A stretch of DNA of 64,000 bases from Candidatus Hinthialibacter antarcticus (GTDB lineage Bacteria; Hinthialibacterota; Hinthialibacteria; Hinthialibacterales; Hinthialibacteraceae), in assembly GCA_030765645.1 (NCBI GenBank), contig JAVCCE010000019.1:1-64000 (forward strand), written 5' to 3'. The notes below the pieces were generated by a model. It was not told the DNA's origin and did no database searches. It saw only the letters and a program-made list of their open reading frames with translations. The position numbers were made by a program, and so were the translations under genes. This document shows positions 52,788-61,785 of this stretch, one piece after another; positions within the stretch are counted from its first letter, which is position 1; each line of letters opens with the position of its first letter.

Positions 52788-54506
52788 ATGTTAAAAGGCA
52801 TCTTCCGCTGGCTCTATTCATGGGTCGATTTTTTTCGCCGCAACCTGGCGCAGAACCCCATTCTGTCGCGCGAATTAATTCGCTACTTACGCCAAACGCG
52901 TTCGTTTGTTTTGTTGGGGTGCATTCTGCTCGGTGGAGCGGTCTTGTTAATTTGGATGTGGTCGACGCCCTCGAACAACCTGTCGCCGGTCGGGCGCCGT
53001 TTGTTTTACGCCACCGTGGGCGGCGAGATTCTGGTGTTGCTCTTACTGTTGCCGGGCTATGCCGCGCAGTCGTTTATTACCGAACGCGAACGCAACACCT
53101 TGGCCTTGTTGCTCACGACGCCGCTGGGCGAAGAACGCATCGCGGCGGGCAAGCTCGCTTCGGTCTTGGGCGTGATTGCGTTGATATTGTTCGCGACCTA
53201 TCCGCTCATTGCGGTATGTCTGGCGCGCGGCGGGGTGGCGCCGTGGGAGGTCTTGTTGGCAGGCGTGGGCGCCTTGACCGGCGCGTTTATCATTTCGTCG
53301 TTCGCGCTGTATTTTTCTCTGATCGCCAAGACTCTGTTTCGCGCCGTAATGTTGACTCAGATGAGTTTGTTAACGATTTACATCGGCGGAATGTTTTTCA
53401 CATTCATGCTTCTCAGCGCAGTCGTTCTTGTCCTCTCGCTGATTAGCATGGCTGTCCCCGGGATACAAGCGACCTTCGCCGTAATCGCTGTCGTCGCCGC
53501 AGTCTGCATCATCATCCCCTTCACGCTGTTGATTCCCCTGGGGATGTTTAAACTCACGGCGTCTAAATTGCGCTCGATTGGGGGCGACTTGGCCAATTCC
53601 AAAGGCTACGACCAAGAAGTCGCGTTTCAGTTTGGACAAGACGTGGTCTCGGAACCCATCGGAACGCCGCGCTCAAAATGGAACGTCCCCGACAACGCCA
53701 ACGCGTTTTATTGGCGCGAAAAAATGAGCAACGCGGTGTCATCGCCGTTTTTGGCGATGCCGTCGTGGTACATCGTCGCCATTTTGGTCTATCACCTCTG
53801 TCTGGTAACGCCGATTCAAAACGGCTGCTGGCTGGCAATCGCAACGCTCTGCCTGTTATCGCAAATGGGGGGCGCCTACGCCGCGCGTTCGTTCGCCGGC
53901 GAGAAAGAAAGCGAAACCTGGGACCTGCTCATCACCACCACTTGCCGCAATGGAGACCTGCTGAAAGGAAAACTGCTCGGCGCTCTTCAACCCTGCCTGA
54001 CGCGCGGCGCCGCCATGTTTTGGATTCCCGCAGCGCTGTTCGCTTTCATTGACCTCTGCATTTCACTATTCAGTTATAGCAACATGCCGGGCATTGGCGT
54101 CCCGGTCAGTCATCAACTGGTTTACGCAACAGTAATCACGGTAAATGTGTGTCTGGTTTGTGCGTTGGGTTTATTTTTTTCGTCGATCAAACGAAGCGTC
54201 AACCAAGCCTTGTTATGGACGTATGGAACCATCGCGGCCTATTATTTCGGGCCGTTATTTTTTTACGCAATCATACATGGAAGCGCACAGAATCTTTTCA
54301 TCACTTACATCAGCCCGTTGGCCGTATTGGGACGGGTTGGATCCACGAAAGGAATTCCACCAGAAGAAGCCTACACGCTGCCTGTCACCATCTTATTTGA
54401 GCCGATTCAGATACTCCCCTTGGTCGCAATTCATGTCGTTGTAACCGCGCTTATAGCCATTGCATTACTTAAGAAGACGCAGTGGCAGTTAAATCAAAAT
54501 CGCTAG
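52788..54506 (+). CDS. ABC-2 type transporter permease, fused double unit
   Basis: 572 residues with about 12 membrane helices. Two ABC-2 halves are seen: each has an early NPILSRELIRYLRQTR- or NAFYWREKMSNAV-type amphipathic segment and then an ERERNTLALLLTTPLGEERIAAGKL or GEKESETWDLLITTTCRNGDLLKGK stretch, the coupling motif of gliding-type (GldF-like) permeases. No ATPase gene is adjacent, so its partner is encoded elsewhere. Start taken at the ATG at 52788; longer forms cross the trxA terminator. Confidence 0.75.
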   Translation: MLKGIFRWLYSWVDFFRRNLAQNPILSRELIRYLRQTRSFVLLGCILLGGAVLLIWMWSTPSNNLSPVGRRLFYATVGGEILVLLLLLPGYAAQSFITERERNTLALLLTTPLGEERIAAGKLASVLGVIALILFATYPLIAVCLARGGVAPWEVLLAGVGALTGAFIISSFALYFSLIAKTLFRAVMLTQMSLLTIYIGGMFFTFMLLSAVVLVLSLISMAVPGIQATFAVIAVVAAVCIIIPFTLLIPLGMFKLTASKLRSIGGDLANSKGYDQEVAFQFGQDVVSEPIGTPRSKWNVPDNANAFYWREKMSNAVSSPFLAMPSWYIVAILVYHLCLVTPIQNGCWLAIATLCLLSQMGGAYAARSFAGEKESETWDLLITTTCRNGDLLKGKLLGALQPCLTRGAAMFWIPAALFAFIDLCISLFSYSNMPGIGVPVSHQLVYATVITVNVCLVCALGLFFSSIKRSVNQALLWTYGTIAAYYFGPLFFYAIIHGSAQNLFITYISPLAVLGRVGSTKGIPPEEAYTLPVTILFEPIQILPLVAIHVVVTALIAIALLKKTQWQLNQNR

Positions 54507-54603
54507 ATTACAAATCCAAATACACACCCACGCAAAAGTAACCACGCAGCCAGTCTTTACCGCAACGAAGACAAGCGCAACCCAACCGCAAGGCGTTCTT
54601 GAA

Positions 54604-56337
54604 CTATGGCAATACAATCTCCGTTTCGATGCGCCCGCCCTTGAGCGAGTCAACAACCACTTTCGCTTTGCCGCGCCCGGATACAATAAACTGCACCCGC
54701 TCAGAATCGAGCCCCGAAATGCGGTCTAACATCAGGCGTTCAGGCCGCGCTTTGACGGCTTCGACGCGATTGAAATATTGGTCGATGACCCGACCGCCGC
54801 TGATGACTTCGACGCCCTTGCCGGACAGCGTCACCAAATCGGCGCGATTGATGTTGTGTTTAATGTCCTGCTGTAATCGCGTCGGGATCATGCCCTGGTT
54901 GCGCACTTCGACCCAGACTTTCGCGAGGCCGTCGCGCAGCGGTTCCACTTTGATTTCACCGAATTCAAGCAGCGGCGTTTGTGCAGCATGGTAGAGCGCG
55001 AACGCCATATTGCGATGGCATTCTTCTTCCAGCAAAAACGAAGGCGGCACCCGGCCAAACTCTTTTTTGACGCCGCCAATTTCAATGGCGCCGTATTGCG
55101 GATGGTCGTATGGCTTCCATTCGACCACGCCGTCGTTGAGCAATAGATACCGTAAAAAATCGCCTTCGGCCTTATCGTTTGTATCATTGCTGCGAAACAT
55201 ATTTTTCGGCGTCCACAATTCGTTGGTGAAGGCGGTGATTCCGCGCCCGGCATAGAACCAGTCGAACTGCCCGCCCCAGACCGGGTAGAGGTCTTCCCAC
55301 GAAATCACATTTCGATAGAACGGCAACATCCGCTCGCCGCGTTTGGCGATATCAAACATCACCTGTTCGTCGCCGGGTTCCAACGGCCCGCCGTCGCGGT
55401 TCGGCCCGCGCAAAATATATCCGCCGTAATTATGAAAGGTCAACATTCCAGCAATGTTCGGGTGCGCCAACACAAACTCGCCGACGGCGCGAATCGCGGG
55501 AAACGAGAAGGGGAAATCTTTCGCCCAATACTGGACGTAATGCGGCTGCCAATCGAACGCCCAGTTGCGGTTGGGGTCATAGCCGCCGGGGTTGTCTTCG
55601 TTAACGCGCCCGTCGCCGTCGTTGTCGACTCCTTCATAACCGAGCATCGTATACTCGCCGCGTTCGTCAGCCTCCACCCGCCGCATTTGAAATTCGGGGT
55701 AATCGTTATCAGGAAGATAACGCCCGTCGGGGTCGCGCTTGCGCATCATGGTGATGGAGCCGTCGCCGTCGAGATCATCGAACGGGTCTTCATCAGCGAG
55801 GCCGTCTTTGTCTTCGTCGGTCGGGATCTGCCCCGTACGCGAAGAATGCTGCGTATTGGCGTTGTGGAACCAATAGTCGCGCCCATCGGGATTCACGCTC
55901 GGCAGAATATACAACACACGCGAATCGACCAGGTCGGTAATCAAATCGACCTGGCCGTAGTTTTCACACAAATACCAAGCCGTATACGCGACCACTTCGC
56001 CTGCCTGCACCTCGTTGCCGTGAATATTGCCGTCGATGTACATGCCCGGCTTGCGGTCGGGGTCGCCGATTTCGCGGTTGGTAATCTCCAACACCCACAC
56101 CGGACGCCCCTGGTATGATTCGCCGATGGAATAGAGTTTGGTGATTTTGGGGTACGCGTCATGTAAGCGCTGCAAGATCGAACCCAGCCCTTCGATATCG
56201 TGAAAGCGGTTCCAGGCGACATCGACTTTGCGTTCCGCTGGAGCGCCCAATGCTTTAAAGACGTTCTCATCCTCCGCGAATGAAAGCCCCAAAGAAGCGA
56301 TAACGAAAACACTTAACAGGAAGGTTTTTCGTAACAT
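54604..56337 (-). CDS. Secreted zinc carboxypeptidase (M14 family)
   Basis: 577 residues. Signal peptide about 1-20. The M14 catalytic set is intact: zinc ligands His106 and Glu109 (GNIHGNEVQAGE) and His302 (TFHNYGG), substrate residues Arg257 (DPNRNW), and catalytic Glu373 (FTNELW); NPDG at 149-152 is also conserved. A loop at about 174-192 (DEDKDGLADEDPFDDLDGDG) looks like a calcium-binding repeat. A C-terminal beta domain (about 440-577) follows. AAGGAG precedes the ATG at 56337; the upstream gene ends two bases earlier, so the two are co-transcribed. Confidence 0.9.
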   Translation of the reverse strand: MLRKTFLLSVFVIASLGLSFAEDENVFKALGAPAERKVDVAWNRFHDIEGLGSILQRLHDAYPKITKLYSIGESYQGRPVWVLEITNREIGDPDRKPGMYIDGNIHGNEVQAGEVVAYTAWYLCENYGQVDLITDLVDSRVLYILPSVNPDGRDYWFHNANTQHSSRTGQIPTDEDKDGLADEDPFDDLDGDGSITMMRKRDPDGRYLPDNDYPEFQMRRVEADERGEYTMLGYEGVDNDGDGRVNEDNPGGYDPNRNWAFDWQPHYVQYWAKDFPFSFPAIRAVGEFVLAHPNIAGMLTFHNYGGYILRGPNRDGGPLEPGDEQVMFDIAKRGERMLPFYRNVISWEDLYPVWGGQFDWFYAGRGITAFTNELWTPKNMFRSNDTNDKAEGDFLRYLLLNDGVVEWKPYDHPQYGAIEIGGVKKEFGRVPPSFLLEEECHRNMAFALYHAAQTPLLEFGEIKVEPLRDGLAKVWVEVRNQGMIPTRLQQDIKHNINRADLVTLSGKGVEVISGGRVIDQYFNRVEAVKARPERLMLDRISGLDSERVQFIVSGRGKAKVVVDSLKGGRIETEIVLP

Positions 56338-56339
56338 GA

Positions 56340-58094
56340 TTATTCTCCTTCCCATGTCATGGTCTGTTGGACGGTTCCGCCCAACGCTGAAATTAATGAG
56401 ATCATCGTTTTGCTTCCCGGCGCGGCTTGTAACACGAAGCGCGCCTCTCTCACTTCACCTTTAGCAATCGGCCCGAAGTTAGTACGCGGCTTACCTGCGA
56501 GAAACGCCTCGTCGGGCAGGTCGATCATCAAGCGGGTCGGCAATACGTCCGTGGTGCGTTCGCCGTGATGAAGCACCGTCGGCAGGTAACCAGTATTGGT
56601 GACCCGCACGGTGATTTCATACACGCCGCGCCGTAAGGTTTTTACATCGACGTCTTCAATCGCAACCTGCGGCAGCGTCTGACTTAATTTCATCAAGAAT
56701 TCGACTTGCGTTTGCTTCCAATTATCAAACACAACCGCAGGCGGTGTGGTGAATGAATACGGCGCCCAGCCGCCAACCTCGACCGTCTTGCCGGGGAAAT
56801 CAGGATGATCGACCGGTTGCCATGGAGTGAAATAGGCTTCGGCGCGTTCGCCCAGCCAGGATAAATATTCCACTTCTTCCTTGCCGCGTTTTTCCTCTTC
56901 GACTTCTTCGCCGTCTGTTTCTTCGCTGGCGGCTTCGATGTCTTCAGACGCAGCCTCTTCTTTAGACGCGCCCTCTTCTTCGTTTTCTTCTTTCAATGCC
57001 AGCGCAATGGCGGGGCCCCAACCTGCGGCGCTAAGCCCCATGCGCCCGCGATGAAAATACACCCAATCAACCAATGACCCCGGAACGCTAGTCGACTCGA
57101 CGATTTCTTTTATGCCGACGATATCTCGATACTGCTCGCCCAAGTGCTCGTAATACTTTGCATCGTCTTCTGTGATCTTCGTTTGGGGAACGCGACGCGA
57201 CGTAGCGTCGTCAGACGGCGGCGTTTTTGACAGGTTATCATTCGACGCAAACGTAAACACCACGCCAATATGTGGGTGGTCAATAATAAAGCGCCCCAGC
57301 GCATAGGTGATTTTTTCTTTGAGCGGATACATGCCCGCCTGCGCATCGAACCATGGATACTCAAACGTAAATTGCTTATTAAAATTCACGCCGCCGACGC
57401 CGTCTTCGTTCAACTCTTTGTCGCCGTCGTCATCGCGGCCTTCACGCATGTACACCCACTGTCCGTCTTCGCCTTTGACCGGGTCCGCCTCGATCAAAAC
57501 ACGATCATCATTGGGATGCAGCATCAATGCGCCGTCGGCGTCTTCGATGCGCATCCACGAGACCAAACCGTCGCCGTTGATGTCTTGCGGCGCGTCTTCA
57601 TCCGTGAAACCATCGCGGTCGTCGTCGTATGGAGTAAAGTTTGAATTGCGTTGCAATAACGGCTTCGCAAAATAACGCTCTGACGCATCGGGGTTCAACC
57701 GTGGAATGATATACACCACCACCTCGCCCAAACGCGATTGGTTTTCATCCGCGACAAGTGATTCGGCAAACGCCAGCGCAGCCTCGCCGCCTGCGAGCCG
57801 GTCGCCCTCGACATCGCCCACCACCAACATCGCAGGACGCAGCAGCCGTTCGTCTTTGTCGCCGCCGCCGAGTTCCAACACCCAGACGTCGCGGCCCTGG
57901 TTTGATTTTGCCAGCGAATGAAGATGCACAAGTTTTGAATGGTGTTGGCTGAGCGACTTCACCTCTTGCGTCAGATCGCGATAAGGAGAAAACGCGGGCA
58001 TCGCCTCATTTGCAAATACAGACGCGATAAACATCGCAGCGGCAAGCGAGACAACACAAGTAACAAACGGGTTGTACCGGGGAGAAATTTTCAC
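56340..58094 (-). CDS. M14 carboxypeptidase-like protein with lost active site
   Basis: 584 residues from GTG 58094, chosen because AAGGAA lies six bases upstream and it yields a clean signal peptide (MKISPRYNPFVTCVVSLAAAMF). The fold and layout match the neighbour: GDVEGDRLAGGE aligns with GNIHGNEVQAGE, NFNKQF with DPNRNW, TFASNDN with TFHNYGG. All key residues differ: His to Glu96, Glu to Arg99, Arg to Lys240, His to Ala283, catalytic Glu to Gly358. It also carries the DINGDG calcium-type loop and an acidic insert of about 40 residues (369-408). It is probably a binding or regulatory pseudoenzyme. Confidence 0.78.
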   Translation of the reverse strand: MKISPRYNPFVTCVVSLAAAMFIASVFANEAMPAFSPYRDLTQEVKSLSQHHSKLVHLHSLAKSNQGRDVWVLELGGGDKDERLLRPAMLVVGDVEGDRLAGGEAALAFAESLVADENQSRLGEVVVYIIPRLNPDASERYFAKPLLQRNSNFTPYDDDRDGFTDEDAPQDINGDGLVSWMRIEDADGALMLHPNDDRVLIEADPVKGEDGQWVYMREGRDDDGDKELNEDGVGGVNFNKQFTFEYPWFDAQAGMYPLKEKITYALGRFIIDHPHIGVVFTFASNDNLSKTPPSDDATSRRVPQTKITEDDAKYYEHLGEQYRDIVGIKEIVESTSVPGSLVDWVYFHRGRMGLSAAGWGPAIALALKEENEEEGASKEEAASEDIEAASEETDGEEVEEEKRGKEEVEYLSWLGERAEAYFTPWQPVDHPDFPGKTVEVGGWAPYSFTTPPAVVFDNWKQTQVEFLMKLSQTLPQVAIEDVDVKTLRRGVYEITVRVTNTGYLPTVLHHGERTTDVLPTRLMIDLPDEAFLAGKPRTNFGPIAKGEVREARFVLQAAPGSKTMISLISALGGTVQQTMTWEGE

Positions 58095-58274
58095 GGAATT
58101 TTCCTTCACAAATGTCGTAAAATCGAAAGACAACATACTAACAGCTAAAAATAGAAAACTTCACGCGCTTCATCAAGGCCTTGCGCTTGCATTCGATCTG
58201 CGAGTTACGTTAGACTGTAGAGTTATTCATCCATGCGTCACAATCTGTAATCAAATTGCCCTGGAGGGTTGTTC

Positions 58275-59885
58275 ATGGCGAACCAAATCTCGAATGATAT
58301 GCCGCGCGAAAACTGGGGAACAAAAATCGGCGTGATCCTGGCGGTTGCAGGCAGCGCAGTCGGGCTAGGCAACTTTTTACGCTTCCCCGGCGTTGCCGTG
58401 CAAAACGGCGGCGGCGCATTTATGATTCCCTACTTCATTGCGTTTCTCTTAGTCGGCATCCCCATTTGCTGGGCCGAATGGATTATGGGCCGCCGCGCCG
58501 GGCGCCTCTCCGGCCTCGCTTCAGCGCCGGGCTTGTTCGGCGTATTGACCAACGGCAGTCCATTGCGTTACCTGGGCGCGTTGGGGTTGTTTGTTCCGTT
58601 CATTATCTATTTATATTACGTCTATATCGAGTCATGGTGTCTCGCCTATTTCTTCTTCATGCTTACTGGCGACCTGGGGCTGAAAGATTCAACCATTGTC
58701 GGGGCCTACAGCCAGTTCTTCACCGAATATGTCGGCAATGACGCAACCACATCTGACTTCTTCTCCGGCGTCAGCGTCGCGTTTATATTTTTCGTCATTA
58801 CATTTTTCATTAATTTCTTTTTCATTTACCGCGGCCTGAACCGGGGCATCGAACTCTTCTGTCGCGTGGCCATGCCGGCGCTGATGATCATGGCGGTCAT
58901 TATCGCGATCCGGGTCGTCACATTGGGGTCGTTGAATCCCGACGCGCCCGACCAAACATTCATCAACGGGCTTGGGTATATGTGGAACCCTGACTGGTCG
59001 CAGCTCAGCGAACCCGAAGTATGGATCAACGCCTGCGGGCAAATCTTCTTCTCGCTCTCGGTCGGCTTCGGCATCATTATCACCTACGCTAGTTATCTCA
59101 GCAAAAAAGACGATGTGGTTCTCAGCGGCCTCACAGCCTGTTCGATGAATGAGTTTTGCGAAGTGTGTTTAGGCGGCTTGATTGTCATTCCCTCCGCGCT
59201 GATTTTTCTGGGTATTTCACAAATGGAAGTCGTCGCCCAGCAGGGCACCTTCGGCATTGGCTTTGTCGTCATGCCCGAAATTTTCGACCAGATGCCCGCA
59301 GGCCACTTGTTTGGCGCGATGTTCTTTTTCTTGCTATTTCTCGCGGGCGTCACCTCGTCGCTCTCAATGCTGCAACCAGTCATTGCGTTTTTAGAAGAAG
59401 GCTTCGGCCTCAACCGCAAAGCCTCCGTCGCCATTCTCGGCTTGATTACGTTCCTTGGCGCCAGCTCGATCATTCTATCCCCGGGCCTGACCGCGATGGA
59501 CACGGTCGATAAATACTCAAACAATTTGGGCATTCCACTGTTAGCGCTATTTGAAGTCATCATCTTTATCTTTGTGTTGAAAGTTTCTAATGGAATCAAA
59601 GAAGCCGAACACGGCGCCGACATGAAATTGCCCAAGGCGTTCGGCTACATCATTTATGTCTCGCCCGTGTTTTTGTTGTTGATCTTAGGCTGGTGGGTGA
59701 AAGTGCAAATTGAAGACTACATGGCGGGCACGGCGCCAGCGATGGGGACCATCGAAACCGTATCTATCGTCAGCATGGTTGCGATCTTGTTTATGTTCGC
59801 CCTGTTGCAGAAACTGGCGTGGCCGCGCATGAAACGCCGCCACATGGCGTATAAGAAAATGATGGAAGCGGAACCGTTAGACTAG
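58275..59885 (+). CDS. Sodium-dependent transporter, NSS/SNF family
   Basis: 536 residues with about 12 membrane helices. Helix 1 reads WGTKIGVILAVAGSAVGLGNFLRFPGVAVQNGGGAF, the NSS sodium- and substrate-site signature (the common W-R-F-P is L-R-F-P here). Helix 6 contains ACGQIFFSLSVGFGIIITYASYL with the unwound Ser region, and helix 8 LAGVTSSLSMLQPVIAF. Bacterial members carry amino acids; the substrate is not evident. GGAGGG lies six bases before the ATG at 58275. The small membrane protein that follows 14 bases later is probably its partner. Confidence 0.92.
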   Translation: MANQISNDMPRENWGTKIGVILAVAGSAVGLGNFLRFPGVAVQNGGGAFMIPYFIAFLLVGIPICWAEWIMGRRAGRLSGLASAPGLFGVLTNGSPLRYLGALGLFVPFIIYLYYVYIESWCLAYFFFMLTGDLGLKDSTIVGAYSQFFTEYVGNDATTSDFFSGVSVAFIFFVITFFINFFFIYRGLNRGIELFCRVAMPALMIMAVIIAIRVVTLGSLNPDAPDQTFINGLGYMWNPDWSQLSEPEVWINACGQIFFSLSVGFGIIITYASYLSKKDDVVLSGLTACSMNEFCEVCLGGLIVIPSALIFLGISQMEVVAQQGTFGIGFVVMPEIFDQMPAGHLFGAMFFFLLFLAGVTSSLSMLQPVIAFLEEGFGLNRKASVAILGLITFLGASSIILSPGLTAMDTVDKYSNNLGIPLLALFEVIIFIFVLKVSNGIKEAEHGADMKLPKAFGYIIYVSPVFLLLILGWWVKVQIEDYMAGTAPAMGTIETVSIVSMVAILFMFALLQKLAWPRMKRRHMAYKKMMEAEPLD

Positions 59886-59899
59886 AAAGGTCGCGAATC

Positions 59900-60079
59900 A
59901 TGGAACCCATTGGATGGCTTATCTTTCTCGTTTCAAATACAGCCGTTATTACACTCGTGGTATTTTGTTTTAGCCGCGTGTTGTCGGTCGATCAGGAACA
60001 CATGCACTCGCCGCTCGACATCGACACCCACGACCTCAACGATAACGACGAGGATGACGCACCGCTGAATCAAAACTGA
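59900..60079 (+). CDS. Small membrane protein, putative NSS transporter subunit
   Basis: 59 residues. MEPIGWLIFLVSNTAVITLV begins a single transmembrane helix (about 5-24), followed by a charged tail (IDTHDLNDNDEDDAPLNQN). Some NSS transporters, such as MetP, need a small MetS subunit of similar size encoded next to the permease; this gene has the same layout, with AAAGG before the ATG, only 14 bases after the transporter. Its stop is two bases from the convergent lexA stop. Confidence 0.7.
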   Translation: MEPIGWLIFLVSNTAVITLVVFCFSRVLSVDQEHMHSPLDIDTHDLNDNDEDDAPLNQN

Positions 60080-60081
60080 CC

Positions 60082-60732
60082 TCACATTGAGCGGATCAGC
60101 CCGACGACGATGCCCAGCAGGGCGAAATTTTGCCCGCCGTCGGCGCCGCCCTCGTCAGGAATATGAATTGGACTATAAGCGCGGTTCGCCGGTTCGAGAA
60201 TCACCTCACTGACGCCGCGCTTAAATCGTTTTACGGTCGCTTCGTCTTCCAACCGCGCTACCACAATATCGCCGTTGTTGGCGTTTTCCTGCTGACGCAC
60301 CACCACAATATCGCCGTCGTGGATTCCCGCCTCCACCATACTGTCGCCGTTGACGCGCAAGCCAAACAAGTCAGGCTCAGCGGCGCGGTCGCCGAAAAAT
60401 TGCGGATCAACCGTCAGTTCATCTTCGCGAATGTCCGGCTCGGCCAGGCTGAACGGCCCGGCGGGAACGCGCCCAATAATCGGCATCTGATAGGTGCGTC
60501 CGGGAGGCAGCGGCGCGGGGCGATCCGTGCGGCGCATTCCACGCGAGGTGTTGGGTTTTACTTCGAGAACGCCCATCTTTTGCAAGCGTAGCAGGTGATA
60601 GCGGGCGCCGTTGGTCGAAGCGATGGAGAACTTTTTACAAATCTCCCGCAACGTGGGTGGATACCCGGTCTCATTCGAGCATTGGTCGATGAAATCTAAA
60701 ATATCTTTTTGCCGCTTGGTCAGTTCTTTCAT
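60082..60732 (-). CDS. lexA: LexA repressor
   Basis: 216 residues. Winged helix-turn-helix KELTKRQKDILDFIDQCSNETGYPPTLREICKKFSIAS (1-39), with an unusual TNGARYHLLRLQKMG recognition region. The autocleavage site is Ala91-Gly92 (GRVPAGPF), the catalytic pair Ser131 (NGDSMVEAG) and Lys168 (EATVKRF). RecA-stimulated self-cleavage would induce SOS genes. A linker of about 15 residues is longer than in E. coli. GGAGAG precedes the ATG at 60732. A candidate operator lies upstream at 60743-60784. Confidence 0.95.
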   Translation of the reverse strand: MKELTKRQKDILDFIDQCSNETGYPPTLREICKKFSIASTNGARYHLLRLQKMGVLEVKPNTSRGMRRTDRPAPLPPGRTYQMPIIGRVPAGPFSLAEPDIREDELTVDPQFFGDRAAEPDLFGLRVNGDSMVEAGIHDGDIVVVRQQENANNGDIVVARLEDEATVKRFKRGVSEVILEPANRAYSPIHIPDEGGADGGQNFALLGIVVGLIRSM

Positions 60733-60742
60733 GGCGCTCTCC

Positions 60743-60784
60743 ACATAAGTGCTATTTTGTTCAATATTATATGTACACTTATGT
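60743..60784 (-). promoter_or_regulatory. Candidate LexA operator region
   Basis: ACATAAGTG (60743-60751) and its inverse CACTTATGT (60776-60784) flank an AT-rich stretch of 24 bases, upstream of the lexA start. Extended, the distal copy reads GAAC-N6-GTAC on the minus strand, similar to GAAC-type boxes used by LexA in several phyla. Autoregulation is expected; the exact motif is a guess. Confidence 0.4.
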
Positions 60785-60916
60785 TCACTGTCAAGCGGTT
60801 TTTTTTATAGAAAGAGCAGCGAGGGAAAATTGTAGGATGAATGGCGTTTTTTGGCCCATCAATGGTAAAAAGAATTTTTAATTAATACAGAATTCAAATC
60901 AGCCTCATTTTGGGGT

Positions 60917-61171
60917 TTATCTGGAACATTCGATTATACGAATGCTTCCTGCGAGATACAGCGTGTCGTAACTGAAATCCTGCTCGTGAGGCCATTCAAC
61001 GCTACCCGCGACTACTTTGACCTGGCGAAAATATGAAAGGTCTTTTAATTCCGCAAAAATGCCTTTGTCCAGATAAGGGTTCACGTCAAATTCTCGAACT
61101 TCATCATTTTCGAATGTGACGATCAGCGTATGGTTGTCTGTAGGCTCTACCTGTTTAACTTTGGGATTCAT
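60917..61171 (-). CDS. DUF2442 family protein
   Basis: 84 residues. LIVTFENDEVREFDVNPYLDKGIFAELKDLSYFRQVKVVAGSVEWP is the DUF2442 pattern, ending with a strand LYLAGSI. It starts just after the DUF4160 gene, with GAGGTG spanning that stop. The pair resembles toxin-antitoxin modules; which partner is toxic is not established, so this is inference. Confidence 0.85.
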   Translation of the reverse strand: MNPKVKQVEPTDNHTLIVTFENDEVREFDVNPYLDKGIFAELKDLSYFRQVKVVAGSVEWPHEQDFSYDTLYLAGSIRIIECSR

Positions 61172-61174
61172 ATT

Positions 61175-61444
61175 TCACCTCAATGGAACGATTGTAAACA
61201 CTTTCTGGCCTTCAATCGCCAGCTGCCAGTTCGCCATCAAATCTTCTTGATGTATCTCTACCCAAGCATGGATTAATTTCAATTTTTGCGGTTTTAATTC
61301 TCCCTCTAATACAGCCCCATCGGGTATCCTGATCACAACTTGTTGTTCGCCGTATTGAACGTGAATGTGCGGAGATTTGTGCTTCTGATTATCAAAATAG
61401 TACATCCGAATAATCAATCCATAAAACATTGAAATAACCGGCAT
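61175..61444 (-). CDS. DUF4160 family protein
   Basis: 89 residues. MPVISMFYGLIIRMYYFDNQKHKSPHIHVQYGE is the DUF4160 signature (a short basic loop with H-x-P-H-x-H), and KLKLIHAWVEIHQEDLMANWQLA its C-terminal helix. Almost always encoded next to DUF2442 proteins. GAGGAG precedes the ATG. A candidate half of a two-gene stress module. Confidence 0.85.
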   Translation of the reverse strand: MPVISMFYGLIIRMYYFDNQKHKSPHIHVQYGEQQVVIRIPDGAVLEGELKPQKLKLIHAWVEIHQEDLMANWQLAIEGQKVFTIVPLR

Positions 61445-61659
61445 TTTGATTGCTCCTCATCTTTCACCACAAATGGCCTGTACTTCATTATTATACATTT
61501 ATGAAAGAAAAATAAACCACCCGAATAACGCTCGTGCATCCATTGCCGCTGTGGACAGCGGCGCTCCGGTTTTTATCCTGAAATTCTATTTATCATGTCC
61601 GCCGTAGCGAATATCCTGATTCAGACAATTGTAATGCGGCGCGAATTATCAACATTGTC

Positions 61660-61703
61660 TCAAGGGCTGGCTTCGTGTCACTCAGCCTTGCCCTTGCCAC
61701 CCA
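61660..61703. repeat. Dispersed repeat TCAAGGGCTGGCTTC...CCTTGCCC-TGCCACCC, copy 3
   Basis: Closest to the copy at 26566-26609, with identical ends and a changed middle (GTGTCAC in place of ATTTTAT). It lies in the 341-base gap (61445-61785) between DUF4160 and the permease; nothing else is seen there. Confidence 0.65.
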
Positions 61704-61785
61704 GCCCCCTCATAAGTTTAACTCTTCCAGTGGCGCGGGGGCGGTCTCTCACCTATAGTGAGCGATACAATATTTGAGCACGACC

